From positions 21,977,501-22,041,500 of the forward strand of contig CM072863.1 in NCBI GenBank assembly GCA_036937835.1: a stretch of 64,000 nt of DNA. The letters are read 5' to 3'. Position 1 is the first letter of the stretch; every line of letters begins with the position of its first letter. The notes under the pieces were generated by a model. It searched no databases and was not told the DNA's origin. It worked only from the letters and a program-made list of their open reading frames with translations. This document shows, in pieces, positions 1 through 13,737 of the stretch. A program made the position numbers and the translations under genes. Source of the stretch: Pampus argenteus. Its lineage: Eukaryota > Chordata > Actinopteri > Scombriformes > Stromateidae.

Positions 1-49
1 TTGGGCTGTGGACTGTCGGTGCGGAACAAAAGAAGACACTTAAAGGAAC

Positions 50-175
50 TTTAGGAAAGTCATTGAAACTTTTCACCATTTTTTGACATTTTATAGACCA
101 AACAACTAATCAATTAATCGAGAAAATAATCGACAGGTTAAACAATAATGAAAACGATTGCCAGTTGCAGCCGTA
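50..175 (-). mobile_element. Terminal fragment of non-autonomous DNA transposon (hAT-like)
   Basis: The segment contains ACATTTTATAGACCAAAC, AATTAATCGAGAAAATAATCG and ends in GTTGCAGCC. Read on the minus strand it begins GGCTGCAACTGGC, close to the 'GGGCTGCAACTAACG' terminus of a very abundant teleost non-autonomous element. Only one terminus is seen, so this is a fragment. The family match is from memory and the hAT assignment is an inference. The left boundary is approximate. Confidence 0.6.
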
Positions 176-737
176 GGCACGCGTACCCTAATATGAGGGA
201 TTTAACAAGAAGCTGAAAAATCAAAGTTTTCATCTTCGTCATCTTAAAAACAAACCGTTGTAATTATAAATTATAAAATGCAATGCACTGAATAAACAAT
301 CACATTTCAAAATAAAAGCATTTAAGCATATAGCTCTTCCACTTGCCATTGTGTGCTCTTTTTGAAAACAGAAACAGCAGGATACTAATCTCAGTTGTCA
401 TCAACTATCACCTACGTCGGCATGCTAAACCTGTATTAATTGACTTTGGCCACTAGGAGGCAGAAGAAAGACAAAAAAAAATGCCTTTAGGTTGTGTTGG
501 CTAACGTGTAAAGTTTAGTTTTCCATATCAACTTAAAAGTAATGATATGTCAAATGTTGTGTTCTCTACTTGTTTGCTGCCCCCAAGTGGCCAAAAAAAT
601 TAAATAAATTACGGTAGGTTAAAAGCTATTGTTAAAAAATGCTAATATTAGCAGCTGGTGACAACATAACTGGCCAATTGTGACCAATATTTTCTTGCAT
701 TTTTAATTATTTTTCCTTTGCTAATATGTCTGCGTCC

Positions 738-745
<8 letters not shown>
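176..745. other. Non-coding, two CTCF-like motifs
   Basis: No reading frame or repeat is recognised here. Two CTCF-consensus-like motifs lie in opposite orientation: CCACTAGGAGGCAG on the plus strand at 450-463, and CCACTTGGGGGCAG on the minus strand at 577-590. Confidence 0.4.

Positions 746-798
<53 letters not shown>
746..798. repeat. (AT)n microsatellite
   Basis: Uninterrupted AT alternation for about 53 bp. The tyrosine/isoleucine-rich minus-strand frame running across it is produced by the repeat. Confidence 0.97.
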
Positions 799-801
<3 letters not shown>

Positions 802-3800
802 TGTCTTTTATTTGAACCAAAGCAAAAGGAATCGTTGCAGTGTTTGTCATTGAGATTCCCAGAAAGGTAGAGGGTGCGAGGTGTTGGCGGAGCAGATGCA
901 ACTCACACTTCATCCGCTTAAGTAAATTCATTTGAACACACTGGTGTTGTTGTGAAGAGGTGGAGGCCGAAGGAGATAGATAGAGCTTTGTCTGGGGTCC
1001 CAGCATCTGGACAGCTTCACTTAAAATCACAAGAGACTTTTATTGATTTTCTTTTTTTAAACATTCTGTCTTTCAGCAGCTCATCTCCTTCCTCCTCTCC
1101 TCTGCCACGTTATGAGATGATTGTCATGGAGTGAACTTAAAAGATTAAAGCCCAAAAGACAGTTTGGTGAGGGTGATAGGATTTGTTAGGAGGCAACCGT
1201 CTCTGTAGGGAGGCGAGTTTGAGAGGCGAACAGGATGAAGATGCTTCTTGATGTAATCCTAGGTGAACCCAGGTAAGTCCCATTCCTTCCTCTATCACCT
1301 CCTTTACATCAGCAAATGAAGTATTTCCAAGATGAGTTTGAAATACTCCATGTAGTCTTTGACATGCAGAATGACAGAATATAACTCTATACGGTACACA
1401 GGGAAAACTACTTCTTGGCGAGCCAAACGTCCCTTCACACAAGTCTTAACTCCCTCCACATCTTTTGTCAAAAACCAAAAGTTCATCCCTGTAGGAGATG
1501 TTTTACATCCCCCCTCTCCCTTTTGGGTCGTTTCCGTCTCTCCTACATCATGTCCCACATCTTCCTATGTTCATGTTCAGTCACACCTGCAGCCCCGTTT
1601 CCTATGTCTCCTTGTTCTTTGCTACACATAAACAGAGACTGAATTGAATCTCTGTTACTGTACTTTTATCTTTTATCATTTAAATATCTTTGCTAGCTAC
1701 AAAAAAAAATGGCAGGCTACCAATACATTCTTTAGACACTTTTATCAAGACGAGAGCTGACTTTCAACTTTCAACATCAAATATAAGAACTTTTATTGCT
1801 GTATTTTCACTCTTTTTCTTAATTTTTTTAAATGCACAAATTGAAAAAGCGTATAGAAAAGGAGCGTACGGACACCCACCTTATTATAGCACCCATTAAA
1901 CATCACATAGCAATTACCTGCTTATGCTTAACGTAAAACAGAGGTAAAGTCCGCCAACATGCGACACTAATACACCTTAACTTCTCGGTTACAGCTCGAG
2001 GTCTTAGCCTTTAACCCTTTTATCCAGGTTTCATGTTCACACTTTGGCCTCAGCCCTTCAATCTTACAATATTATTGACACCCCAGACCCGAAAGAGCAG
2101 CCATTATCATTCTGCCCCGTGGTCCAACTCTGTCGTTGCTTCATCCTGCTTCCAATATGGTTATGATTAATCACTCTACCAGTAATCGGAGTGCCCTTCT
2201 TCCCCTCCACTCCCTCTCTCTTCTTCCATGGGCTCCAGATGACTGTCTGATGTCAGGGCACGAGACAATGGGATCCAGATGCGTGATCGATGGTAGACGG
2301 ACAATGTTCATAAGCAGCGAGGCATTGTGGTTTAGAGTTACAGAAATAGGGTCCCATCCATTGGCCTGGCCTGCCTTGTGGCTGCACGGGTGATTAATGG
2401 GACTTTACTGGCAGTGAGAGGGACCTGTTTCTGCTCCGACACAGACCCAGAACAATACGTTTTGTAAAGCACACGCACACTATGAGATGTAAACACGGCC
2501 ATTAATTTGCGCACATATGAAGGCGCGGATTCCAACTGGGTACGCTGGTCAAAATGATGAATTCTGGGAGGTGGCGGGGGCTGGCATAGAGTGCATTGAG
2601 AGATGAAGGTGAAGCGGCGAGGGGGACGTACGTGGGGGAAATTCAGCAGATGGAGCAACGCCAAGCCATAAGAATGATGTCGGGTGGGTATATGAGTGTT
2701 AGTTAGGTCACCGCACGGAGTCCTGTAAGTCACGTGAATGTCAGGCAGTGCAATATCATCATATAAATCATCATCTGGAAGAGATCACAAAAGCACTCGT
2801 TCATGCCTAAACAATGCACTCGCAAGACAAATTGACCACAAATCAATAAGTGATAACCGCCTCGATGCTGTCATTTCTCCACGTCTTCACCGTACACCAT
2901 CGCTCCGCTCTCATCCCTGGTGTCTTGTGTTTCTCTCTAACCTTGACTCATTTTTCTCTGTAAAAAAGCGCATCAGAGCAAAGTCCCGCTGTCTCTGGCT
3001 GCTGCACAGCACCTTATGGCATAGCTGCAGGGTCATGTGCTGAGCAGATGTGGTTTGTGTGGAATCTCTGGGTGGCTCTGCATGCTATCTGATGATAGGC
3101 AGAGAATCACATCTGATGGTAGATGACTCCGGACTTTCCATTCGCCGTGAATCTGTCCGATTTGTTTTGCACCTGGTGTTTCTCTGGTGAACGACACACA
3201 CAAACGCAGGGCGTAAGACGTTTTCGATAACTAGCATGTTGTGAATAAGCCATCAGTTAAACAACCTATATCTATTCAGATAGCTGCTCCAAAACATATT
3301 GCAAGGCATCTTACGACATTTTCATACCGGGTATGTTTTCTGTGGTGCTCTGCTGCTCTTATTTCTCACACCCATAACATGCTCGGACACGTCGTTCATT
3401 GCAATTAGCTTGTAATTAGTAGTTGCATTAGAACCCTACATCTGCTGTATGCTGCCATTCTTACGTTACTTTATTAGTTACTTGCAGCTACTATATAATT
3501 CAATAAAAAATACTTTGTAATCTTTCATTTATTCCATCACTTTTTTTTTTCCCCCTGCAATAGTATTTAACACGTACAGGTGTTCAGATGGTGTTAATAT
3601 TTCTGCGGATTTTTGTTCCGTCTTCCCTTCACTAAGTCAGCGTCATGCACGCTGCCAAGAAAAACAGTTCACATGTGCATGCACTCAGGCGCCGCACCAC
3701 GGCTTACTAAAGGCATCATCGTAAGTGTCAGGGATTAAAAATACAAGTGCTTGAATCAACAAGGAGTGATTTAAATCTCACTGTGAGGGAAGTTTAACAC

Positions 3801-5416
3801 TCTAACCGCAGACACTCCCAACATCTCACCACCAAAGTCTCTCTATCCCCCTCTTCCTCTCTCTCTCTCTCTCACCATTGCATTCCCTGTCCACGTTAGT
3901 GTTAGCAGCTTTTTTTTCCGAAGACGTGTTTCTGAGACGACACAACGAGATGCACGCGGTCCAGTTGCAGAGAGATTGTTGTTTGTTGAAGCTACATGAA
4001 TAGTGGTAACACAAACGGATGCATGCACACAGCATCATATTGTGCCTTAAACTTAAGAACCCATACCAGAGTTGCACGATGTCCCTTCATAACAACACAC
4101 TATGTACTGAAACAAATGTACGAACTGATTGTAAGTTGGTAGGTGTCTGTGCGTCAGTCCATCCTCACCTGTTCACACCTGTTCTGCGTTGCACTTGATG
4201 GACTTTTCTCTCTTCAAAAAGAGCAAAAAACAGCTCAGCTGTGCAGAACATGTTGGACTGATGTTACTTATCATGTGTTTAGAATGCTACGGCTATATTT
4301 AAATTAAACCTTTTATCTTCAGCAATGTTCAATCAATTATTTACATTTTGTAATTCCCTTTTAAATACTGCTCGTCATTGTTAGTTTAGTCTACCCCGGA
4401 TTTAATTAGTCCACCTCCACAACTATCTACAACAAACGTTTGGAAGCTGCCCCGTGAACAGATGCAGCTTTTTGGTTCTTCCGTTCTATTTACGGACTGT
4501 TTCAGTATCCGTATCAAATGATGTTTGCTGTACTAATAAAACACACTTGCGGTTTCCACAAATGAACACCAGTGTTCTTGTTCCTACATTTGGATGTTTG
4601 AGCCTCACTGTGCAGCATGATGTATGCGCAGAGTTTGACACTAGAAGACTGTTTTGCACATCCATCTGCTGAAAGGGGAACGTTTCTCGGAGCTGAAATC
4701 AGATTTTTTTAAGACGTGGGCCCACCAGCATGATTTGTGACATCACAACTTGTTTTATTAGCCAATCCTGGTCCAGTATTCAACCTACAGTGTGAGATGT
4801 GGAAACCTGAAGGCTGCGGGTGCACAAACACTGAGAAGGAACTTTACAGTGACGCAGGAGAAATCTTTTGTCCAGCAGTTAAACCTTTGAAATGAAAAAT
4901 GTTTTAAAGATTATAGAATTTATAATGTGAGAGGAGTAGATGACAAATTAAGGATGTAATTAAAAAAATAAATAAAAACATATCAGACACATATTATTGT
5001 TCCAAGCAGAACATGTTATGTCTTAATACATATCTGGAGGGAATCTTTGAGCATTATAACAGCTATTTTAAGTGTGTGTGGCTCCACCTCCCTCTCAGTT
5101 GCTCTCGGCCACCAGATTTGTATACATATAAACTGTTAATTAATGTAAAAATACTAGAACCAGAAATATTAAAACATTAAGATGTGCACTCAACGTGCTC
5201 TCATGCTAGGTATGGTGATATATATTAGAGAGTATCATTGTACTTGCAGCTCACGCAGCAAGTGTGCATAGAAGTCAAAAACGTCCCTTCATTAGCCTGA
5301 ATATTCTTCTCAGCTGTTACTTGTTAACGACGTCTCCGTGCACAGCAACGCTGTTTATTATAACTTGACTAATGAATGTGTATTTGTTCACAAACCTCAT
5401 CTGAATCTTATTTAAC
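799..5416. other. Non-coding unique sequence
   Basis: Nothing supportable as a gene. Open frames here are at most about 130 codons, differ in frame and strand, and show no domain or consistent splice sites. A short CT run lies near 3852-3873 and a T run near 3541-3550. The minus-strand frame at 2338-2733 is low-complexity and proline/arginine-rich, and I regard it as chance. Confidence 0.6.
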
Positions 5417-5419
5417 AAA

Positions 5420-5483
<64 letters not shown>

Positions 5484-5485
5484 AA
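5417..5485. repeat. (AAAG)n microsatellite
   Basis: About 17 uninterrupted AAAG units with purines on the plus strand. The Lys/Glu/Arg repeat in the short frame across it is an artefact. Confidence 0.97.
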
Positions 5486-6114
5486 TTTCACAAAAACATC
5501 TGGCTCTGTAAATAAATCAAGTAATTACCCACATCTGACTAATTATTCTAAGTTAGCATATTTACTAAATATGAACTCGATAATAAGATAAATCAGGGAT
5601 ACTCTTAATGAACTTTTGTCAGAAATGTACACAGTCATTTCTGTTGTTTTGTCTTCGCTTGTGCTCAGTGCAGAGTGAAACCACAGCAGACATTATGACT
5701 TTGTCAAACACAGGTGCAACCAATAAAATTATTAATTGCAGCTTCGCATTGATTGCTGGAGTCAGTGTTGCACCTGCGGCCAATGACAAGTTGAAACGTA
5801 TGAATCTGATACAAAAATAAGCACCCCCGTGCAAAATGTATTCACAAATGAAAATAGTCATATAATGCACAAAAGTAAGAAACATGTCAGTCAAATGCAG
5901 ACATCTAATGAAGGCCTGTAATTCAGCAGCAGAGCCAGGAGTGTGAAATCTGGCAGATTTGGTCAAAGTTCAAATGAAACTGATGTGAAACAGACGTAAA
6001 AAGCAACATGCAATTTAACTTCTTGATAATGTTATTTTGTTCACTTGGCTACTTTAGATATTACTTTGCCAGTTTTGTTACTGGTTTATATTTTATTCTG
6101 TTTCCACTACTTAT
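5486..6114. other. Non-coding unique sequence
   Basis: Nothing recognised beyond overlapping chance frames on both strands. Confidence 0.5.
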
Positions 6115-6754
6115 ATGTGTGTGTGTGTGTGTGTATTGGGGAGGTTAACTGGTGTCTGTGACTGTGTGTGGCTTGGCTGGGTGTGTGTGTTTTGGCTTGT
6201 GTGCGGCCTCAGGCGGGGTGGTGGTGGAGGGGGTCAGTATGTGTTTTGGGGTCACTCTGAGGGTCTCGGATGGAATTACCACCTCACACCACATATACAC
6301 ACACACACACACACACACATCGATGGGATTTTTTACTGGTTCCAGTTCAATGTGACTACCACTCCACTGCTCCTGGTATCAGTTTAATCAGCCCACTCTG
6401 ACACTGCGCCTCCATCACCAGCCCGATAGCGTTGTGTGTGTGTGTGTGTGTGTGTTTGTCTGTGTGTGCATGCAGGCATGTGTGAATCTTGCCACCCAGG
6501 ATGAAGACTATAGTCTAAAGAATCTGCCTCAGGCCTACTGTGCATAAACATGTGTGTGTCTGTGTGTGTGTGTGTGTGTGTATGTCTGTGTTTAGGGTCC
6601 TGATCGCAGCACCCAATCTTTCTTTGTTAACCGCATCTCCTCCTCAAACCCCGCCCCCCCACTCCTCATCCAGATGTGGAATTGTACTGGTGACGGTGTG
6701 TGTATTGGTGTTACTGCAGTGTGCGATTTTATCTGTGCAATTGTGTATGACAGG

Positions 6755-6799
<45 letters not shown>

Positions 6800-6930
6800 T
6801 GTGTATGTGTGTGTTTTGGGGCTGCGGGGCAGCTTTAGGGTGACTGATGTGTTGTGAGAGCTGCTGAGGGACACCTGAGACAGCAGGCGGATCAGATGGA
6901 CATCACTCCATCAGTAAAGTGTCAGTAAAT

Positions 6931-6967
<37 letters not shown>

Positions 6968-7153
6968 GCACGCAAAAGCACCAGTCAGAAAGAAGAACAG
7001 GAAGCAATGAGATGAGACGAGACGAGAGAGGGAGGGTTGGATGTGCGTGTCAAGTCGGAATGTGTGTGTTCGGCAGGTGAAAAATGAGGAAGCTGTTTTG
7101 TAGACAGAACGAGTGTAATTAGTACCACACACACACACACACACACACACACA
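6115..7153. repeat. Cluster of seven (TG)n/(CA)n arrays
   Basis: Within about 1 kb there are TG arrays at 6115-6134, 6433-6455, 6550-6581 (interrupted) and 6758-6798 (41 bp), and CA arrays at 6297-6319, 6934-6963 and 7126-7153. Because both orientations occur close together, a transcript could fold TG against CA. Cys-Val and Thr-His open frames here are repeat artefacts. Confidence 0.95.
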
Positions 7154-9759
7154 TTTACACATTTAACAGTTTGGTGAGTTATAATCAGTGAAGCTGCTGA
7201 GTTAGTTTGAGTTTTTAATGTGTCTGTACTTCAGTTATTAAAGGTATTTACTCAACTACTGCATATTCAGGTATTTATTTGAGGTATTTGCTTACTTACT
7301 GAGCTTCATGCTACGTTATAGGGGGGTAAATATTGCACTTTTTACTCCACAATATTAAACTGCTAGCTGTGGTTTCTTTGCAGACTCTCAAATTTTATAT
7401 CTTATTGTCATCTTGATCAGTTTATAGAATATAATGTGTGTGTGTATATATATATATATTTTTTTTTAATTCTTATTATCTTTTTTTTTTTTACACTAAC
7501 TGGGCCGGTTAACTAACATGACGCCATCACCCGAAGCTGTAAACACTATTCTCCTGTTTTCACTCATGCTCTCATTTAGAAAACACAGGCATTCAATATC
7601 ATTAACTCAAGTCAAGTCACAGCTGGAAGCCACTTATTGTAAAAACACAGTAAGTGGCTTAAACCAAATCTAAACGTCTGGGTCCCAGTTCAAACTTCAC
7701 CCTCAGACGACACACACACACAGGCTGTCAGAAACACAGACTACATGGCAGGGATTCGTTCAAAACGCTAACAAAATGTTTAGAATAGGTTTTATTTGGA
7801 ACTTTGTAAAATCACAGTGCTGACTATCCACATAAGCCTGGGACAGTCCTGTGATAAATACCTCCTACATTAGTGGATAAGGGAATACTACTGTATGTGC
7901 TGTTTTTGGTCAAAAAAAAACAGACCTTTGGAATTTCACACTGACAAAACTCTCCACAGTAAAATATATATAATTTCTTTACAGTATTTCCAAATGCTGC
8001 AAACGTAAGTTTCTCAGCGTCAGCATCAGCCAGCCTCTCTCATAGTCCTCCCATGTATGAGCACATGATAAACGTTGTTGTCCTCCAAAGCACATAAACA
8101 CACATCCAGGCCTTATTTATTGATCCTGCAATTCCGATTAGTGTGTTACCAATTTGGAGGCTTTGTGTTCACACCTGGAGGAAGGTGCGTTTGAGTTCAT
8201 GATGACTTGAGGTAATTACACTGACAGCATGTGTTTGCTGAGTGAACATATATATAGTGCAATGAAGGATTGATTTGGCCACAGAACGAGTTTTTAATAT
8301 TTTGGGCTTTTGTGTTTTTGTGCTATAGGAACCAATTCTTCTATCGAAGCGACTGAGCAAAAACTGTAGTTACATACTGTATGTGCATAGCACATTTACT
8401 TTTTCTCTCAGTTTGTTTTACTAGAGCACACTGAGGAATCAAAAAGTCTGAAAATATATACATGTGTTGTGGAGTGTATATAGTGTGTGTATATAGTGTG
8501 CAGTGGCTATTTTGCAGCGTAGGTGCTTTTGACGGCTTATGTGTGATGTCTGAAGGCAACGTGTGGTAAGGTTACATTTACATTTTGAGTAGTGAGTAGT
8601 TTGTGAAAATGAGAGGCAGTTATGCATTTGGAAAATGTGATGTTTTTCATATAAGTCCTTATAGTTATACTTCTACTAATGTATAATATGTTTTCTGTTT
8701 CCTCTTCGCAATGACTTCATTACTCAATAATGCAGATGCACACAAATTACCATGGCTGCATGTGCCGGCTATTGTCTCCCAAATTTCATCCAGCTTGTGC
8801 ACGCATCATTTCCAGCATCTGAATCCAGACTCTGTCACTGATAATGCAAATGACTTTGTAGAGCAGTAACTACAGTAATACCTGTAAATACATTTAATCG
8901 AGCAATATATACCTTAATATAACTTAACTTCTGCATTATGTTATGTTATGTATATATGCATCTGTCATTCCTGTCAGTTCATTCTGAGTGGATCCACAAC
9001 TCAAGCATTGATAAAAAATGACTTTATATATATAATAAATTGCTGTTGTTGCAGATATAAAACTGGTGTTTGTACTTTTGATACGAGCTTGCTCCAGGCG
9101 GTATGAGTGTGTGTGCAGTTTTGTGCGTGGATTGCACTGCGACAACAATCCTCAGGCATAAAAATGTCAGACAGACTGAATCGGAGCAGGAGAAAGAGGA
9201 GGAGGAGGAGGAGGAGGGAGGGTTACAAATTCTCTACAAATTGGCTGACGTTCAGGACACAGAAGCCCGCTGATGACAGACAATCAGCCACGCAGGCCAA
9301 CAGGTAAAGAGGCCGACATTTAATGCCACTTTCTCCACACCTTCTTCTTCTTCTCGGTTTTCACTGTTTTCTCGCTTTTATTTGCTTGCCTCTTGTCATA
9401 CACACATAAACACATTCCTGTTGTCAGGTTCGCTGGAAATCCTTCTCTCCCACCTCCCTGCTTTCCCGGCCTGGTGGCAGTGATACCGCAGCGACACAGG
9501 CCCATTCACAGGCAGACACCTGACACTGAGCCACTGCTCTCACACACGGATTAACACTGGCATTCCTCCATCCATCCCTCCATCCCTCACATATGATTCC
9601 TCCCTCTCAGTCATCCCATTTCCTACCTCCTTTTCCTTACCTAATTTGCTTCTTTTGTCCTTTTGTTTCTATTTTTTAAATAAACCTTTCCATCAGTTAT
9701 TTGCCGTTTACCTTCCACCCTCCTTAACTAACAGGCTAACAGTCAGTTCGTCAACCACT
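7154..9759. other. Non-coding, conserved-element-like stretch near 8.7-8.86 kb
   Basis: No gene is recognised. An imperfect inverted repeat (AAGCCACTTA at 7627-7636, TAAGTGGCTT at 7651-7660) and a short GAG-rich run near 9190-9222 are present. The segment 8700-8860 is non-repetitive and holds a POU octamer ATGCAAAT at 8844-8851. It may be a conserved non-coding element, but that cannot be judged without alignment. Confidence 0.4.
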
Positions 9760-9965
9760 TTGGTCCAGACTGAAATATTTTGACAACTAGGTTATGTGAT
9801 GGATTTCCACTGGAAATGTGTACAGATGTATTATGATCCCCAGAGGATGAATCCAAATGATGATGTAGTGATGATGCCCTGGCCTTTCATCAAGCACCAC
9901 CATGAGGTTCACGTTTGTGGTTTTTGTGTGATATGTCTCGACAGCTATTTCATTCATATTCCATG
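9760..9965 (+). repeat. Copy of dispersed ~120-145 bp teleost repeat
   Basis: Contains the diagnostic order TTTTGACAACTA, GATGGATTTCCA, TGTACAGATGT, CCCCAGAGGATGAATCC, CACCATGAGGTTCACGTTTG and ATGTCTCGACAGCTATT. The same order recurs at 36845-37470 and 55697-55900. It is diverged and has no coding frame. Confidence 0.7.
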
Positions 9966-10560
9966 ATTTTATTCACTTTTGGTAAAATTTTCGTACCGAT
10001 CCTAATTCACACCCTGAAAGGTGACTCGTGTGCTCAATGCACCACCGAAGTGCTAAAGGCAGCATCATAGAGACGCTAGCATCACTGTATACTTTAAATC
10101 TGACCCACGTCAAAACCAGTGCAAGGCGCTTAAGTTGAGCTACAGATTCATGCAACTAATATCTTATCAGATGCCGCACCAACACACAGCTATTTGTAAT
10201 AAATACAAACAGGATTTTACAGCTCTGGAAAGTTATCACAGTGAGAAATATGTTATCATTCGTTACGAGAATCATGAGCTAAACAGTGGAATACTGTATC
10301 TTACTGCCCTCTCTTCCTATCGTTAGTTCATTCAGTCATTTTCAGAGCGGTCTTCCTCATCCCCTTTCTTCCTCCTTTCCTTTCTTATCATTTTCTCTTT
10401 TTAGCTTCCTTGTTCCTTTCCCTCCATCTGTATTCCCCCTTCTGCTTTCTCACATGTTACGGTGGAAAAGAGTCCAGTTTATGAGGAGAATTAAGTTTCA
10501 TAACCCACCATCTCCCTGACCCTGGTCATATTAACTAAAGCACCCTCACTGGACATTTAT

Positions 10561-10562
<2 letters not shown>
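9966..10562. other. Non-coding, pyrimidine-rich
   Basis: Nothing recognised. A T/C-rich stretch runs over about 10340-10450. Confidence 0.5.

Positions 10563-10603
<41 letters not shown>
10563..10603. repeat. (AC)n microsatellite
   Basis: Uninterrupted, 41 bp. Confidence 0.97.
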
Positions 10604-10606
<3 letters not shown>

Positions 10607-11644
10607 ACACATGCAAACATGCACACACACTCTAGCGGGTCCAATAAGAGAGGGAAGTGTGCTTGGATGAAGCTCAACAGCAAACCCACCTTTATCCTTC
10701 CCCTGTGGATACTTTAACAGGTTATATCTCACATCTACTCGGGCCATTTTGGAAAATCATTACTCCAACCCACATCCACTTTTCCCATCTGCACACAGAC
10801 GTCTCGGATGGAACTGTTGAGTTAAACAAGAGCGTGAAGAAAACTATATTTACAGAATTTATCTCTTCCTTTCTCTCATCTCTCAGTCCGAAAAGAAGTT
10901 TGGAAGAATGTTGAATGCACACATTTTCAACTTCAGTGACTTGAATTCATTTCAGTTCTGTTTCTGACGTCTTTGAGCTCAACGCCATAAACTGACTGCA
11001 TGGTTTCTTCCTGTTGTGTTGATGAAGCTTGACTTTCTCCATGAACGAATATTAAAATGTTTACGGCTGGATCAAACCCAGACAAGAATGTTGATGTTGG
11101 ATGATGATTGAAAATCCTCGGTTTGCATGTAATGATGCATCCGATGCCATCCGAACATTTACTTTCTACAATATTCACACATGGTAACGATGCTGTGGGT
11201 GAGGTTGAGGGAAAGATGGTGGTTACAGTTAATTAAGAAAAAAACATTTTTCTTTTTTTTTTTTTTTTGCATTACTAATTGTGGCAGTGAAACACACCTT
11301 TATCTTCAATCATTACTTGAGAAACTAACTGCAGAATTATCCTGATGTGGTTCAAATCTAACGATTGGAACTTTAGATTTCTTGGATTATAAACATTCAC
11401 TTTGTAATGACAAAAAGGGTAAAAGATTGTTATTATGGAAAATTAAAAAAAAACTTAGGGAGCTGTCAGGCAGTGGAAGTGGGTCAGTGGGAGCACACCT
11501 GACAGATGCAGCTACTGGAAATGGAGGATTAAGACTGAGGATTGTCTCTCTCTGTCTCATCACCTCTCTGCGTGTCTGTCAGCACACGAGCCCTCTGCTG
11601 CGATCTTATCTCTCAATTACTGCACCCAGCACATTCCTGCTAAC
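10604..11644. other. Non-coding
   Basis: Nothing recognised. There is a T-rich run near 11250-11270. Frames on both strands are short and mutually overlapping. Confidence 0.5.
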
Positions 11645-11693
11645 CACACACACACACACACACACATGCATGCATGTACACACACACACACAC
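11645..11693. repeat. Interrupted (CA)n with (TGCA) core
   Basis: CA runs at 11645-11666 and 11678-11693 are separated by ATGCATGCATGT. Confidence 0.9.
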
Positions 11694-12099
11694 CTGCATG
11701 TTAAACCCAAAACATCAAAATATGAAGCCCTGCGCTGCCAGCCCGGGTCTCCTAACTGCTTTCACATTACACTCTTCATGTCATGACTTAATGAACCACA
11801 TACTTCTTAGTGAAAGACAAACAGCATTTCTTGAACGGCTCTGTCAAATGCTGAGAAATTACTGTTGCCGCTTTTTTCATATTTCATACACCTCTCATTT
11901 AAATCACCCGAACCATTACGACACACATCCGTCACGTTCACACACACTCGTTTTCTCACACTCGGACAAAACACTAAGGAGAGCTCCCATTCGCTGAGCT
12001 CCACGAAGAACAAATGAATCTCAAACAATCACAAAGAGTTTTGAAATTCTTACTCACTGACTCATGTTAGTCGAAAAGAAATGTCACAGAGCATGAGGT

Positions 12100-12100
<1 letters not shown>

Positions 12101-12146
<46 letters not shown>
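12101..12146. repeat. (CA)23 microsatellite
   Basis: Uninterrupted, 46 bp. Confidence 0.97.
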
Positions 12147-12150
<4 letters not shown>

Positions 12151-12265
12151 ACACATGTGTGCACCCAGGGGCCATTTTGACGAGTGAGAGCCCTCCAAAC
12201 TGTAATAACACTCAGCTACTCCCTATGAATCATTAGAATATCCAGAAACAGACAGCGTGTGTACA

Positions 12266-12464
12266 TGTGTGTGTGTGTGTGTGTATGTGTGTGTGTGCCT
12301 AAAGTGTGTGCTGTGAACCCTGTGCATGCCACACACTGTGTATCAATCATAAAAGGGGCTGACAGGGATTTCGTGGGAATTGTAAAAGCAGAGCGGTGGA
12401 CACCTTTTGCTGAAGTGAAACTAACCAACAAGTTTGAATAAAACGACACACACATTGAGCTCAA

Positions 12465-12527
<63 letters not shown>
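12266..12527. repeat. Inverted pair of (TG)n and (CA)n arrays
   Basis: A TG array at 12266-12297 (one TA interruption) and a 60-bp CA array at 12468-12527 with one phase slip at 12498-12499. The arms are complementary and about 170 bp apart. A 60-residue frame between them has no recognisable content. Confidence 0.93.
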
Positions 12528-12530
<3 letters not shown>

Positions 12531-12838
12531 ACGGAGCTGGTTGATGAGTAGCAGTGTTACGGTAATAGTGAGTCCACGTAGCTGCAGGTATTTATTAACC
12601 AGTACTGTGCAGAAACCCCTGATACATCCAATGACTCCCTGAATGATATTATTGGTATGATTTAGACATTAATCTAACGTGCTTCCGACCTGCCTGGGAA
12701 GCAGTACTAGTGAGAAGTAAAAGAAGACTACACGAAATACATGAAAGCTGATTGGTGTTCAACAGAACTACTGTACTGTATGTGTATGCACTCCAGTACC
12801 TGTACTGTGTATACAGTATGTGTGCACAAAACTATGAT

Positions 12839-12839
<1 letters not shown>

Positions 12840-12872
<33 letters not shown>

Positions 12873-12971
12873 CACTCATGCCTATATAATCCCTTCTTGC
12901 CATCTGAATGCATTGTTGTGTTTTATTGCACTTCCTCCCAGTCTGAGTTCCCCCTTACATCTGTGCAACAC

Positions 12972-13003
<32 letters not shown>

Positions 13004-13046
13004 TCCACACACTTAAGTCCTCACACATGTTCACACACACACACAT
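12840..13046. repeat. Three (CA)n arrays
   Basis: Arrays at 12840-12869, 12972-12998 and a short one at 13033-13046. Confidence 0.93.
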
Positions 13047-13737
13047 TTTTGATAAGATATCGTTTGGCCATGAAAATGCACATAATGATCACGGTTTCAT
13101 AGAAAGACTCTTATATTAAGCACAGCCGGTCAGAATGGGAGACACTTTGTTTTTATCTTCAAGAACCGAAACCAAGTCTAGCAGCTTTTGACTTTTAAAT
13201 TTGAGGTATGAAAGATGTGTGTCAAATGAATAGAAAGGAAGAGTGGGACGCAGTTTGGAACCAAACGTTGATCATCAATTCATTCACCTACAGTATATGA
13301 CACCCTGGGTTAAACAATGACAACTCATTTTACTTATTCTTTAATAAATAGATATTATGTTAAACCCTGTAGTTTCTATGTTATGTCCTATACAGAGGAG
13401 AGAAGGGGTTCCTGGACAGATGGGAGGTTCTCGTACCCGTTCATTGTCACACTGAAGAGTATCTTACTATCCTTCCAATCAAATACAAATATTTTCTCTC
13501 TTTGTTCTTTGCCTTGTTTTTACTTTGCTATTCTCCTTTATGGCTCTCTCTCCTCACGCCAATACACACATACACACACACTACACTAATACACACACGC
13601 ACACACAAACACACACATCAGCCTCGTGGCTTGTACATGAGAAAATGTCTCTGCCTGTCTCTCCATTTCTGACCCCGTGGCCCAAACAAATCCTGAATTA
13701 ATTAAAAAAAGGGAAATCCCAATAGTCCTGAGGCAGA

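Noticed and set aside
2338..2733. 131-codon minus-strand ORF
   Set aside because: Pro/Arg-rich by chance in a locally GC-richer stretch; no family features.
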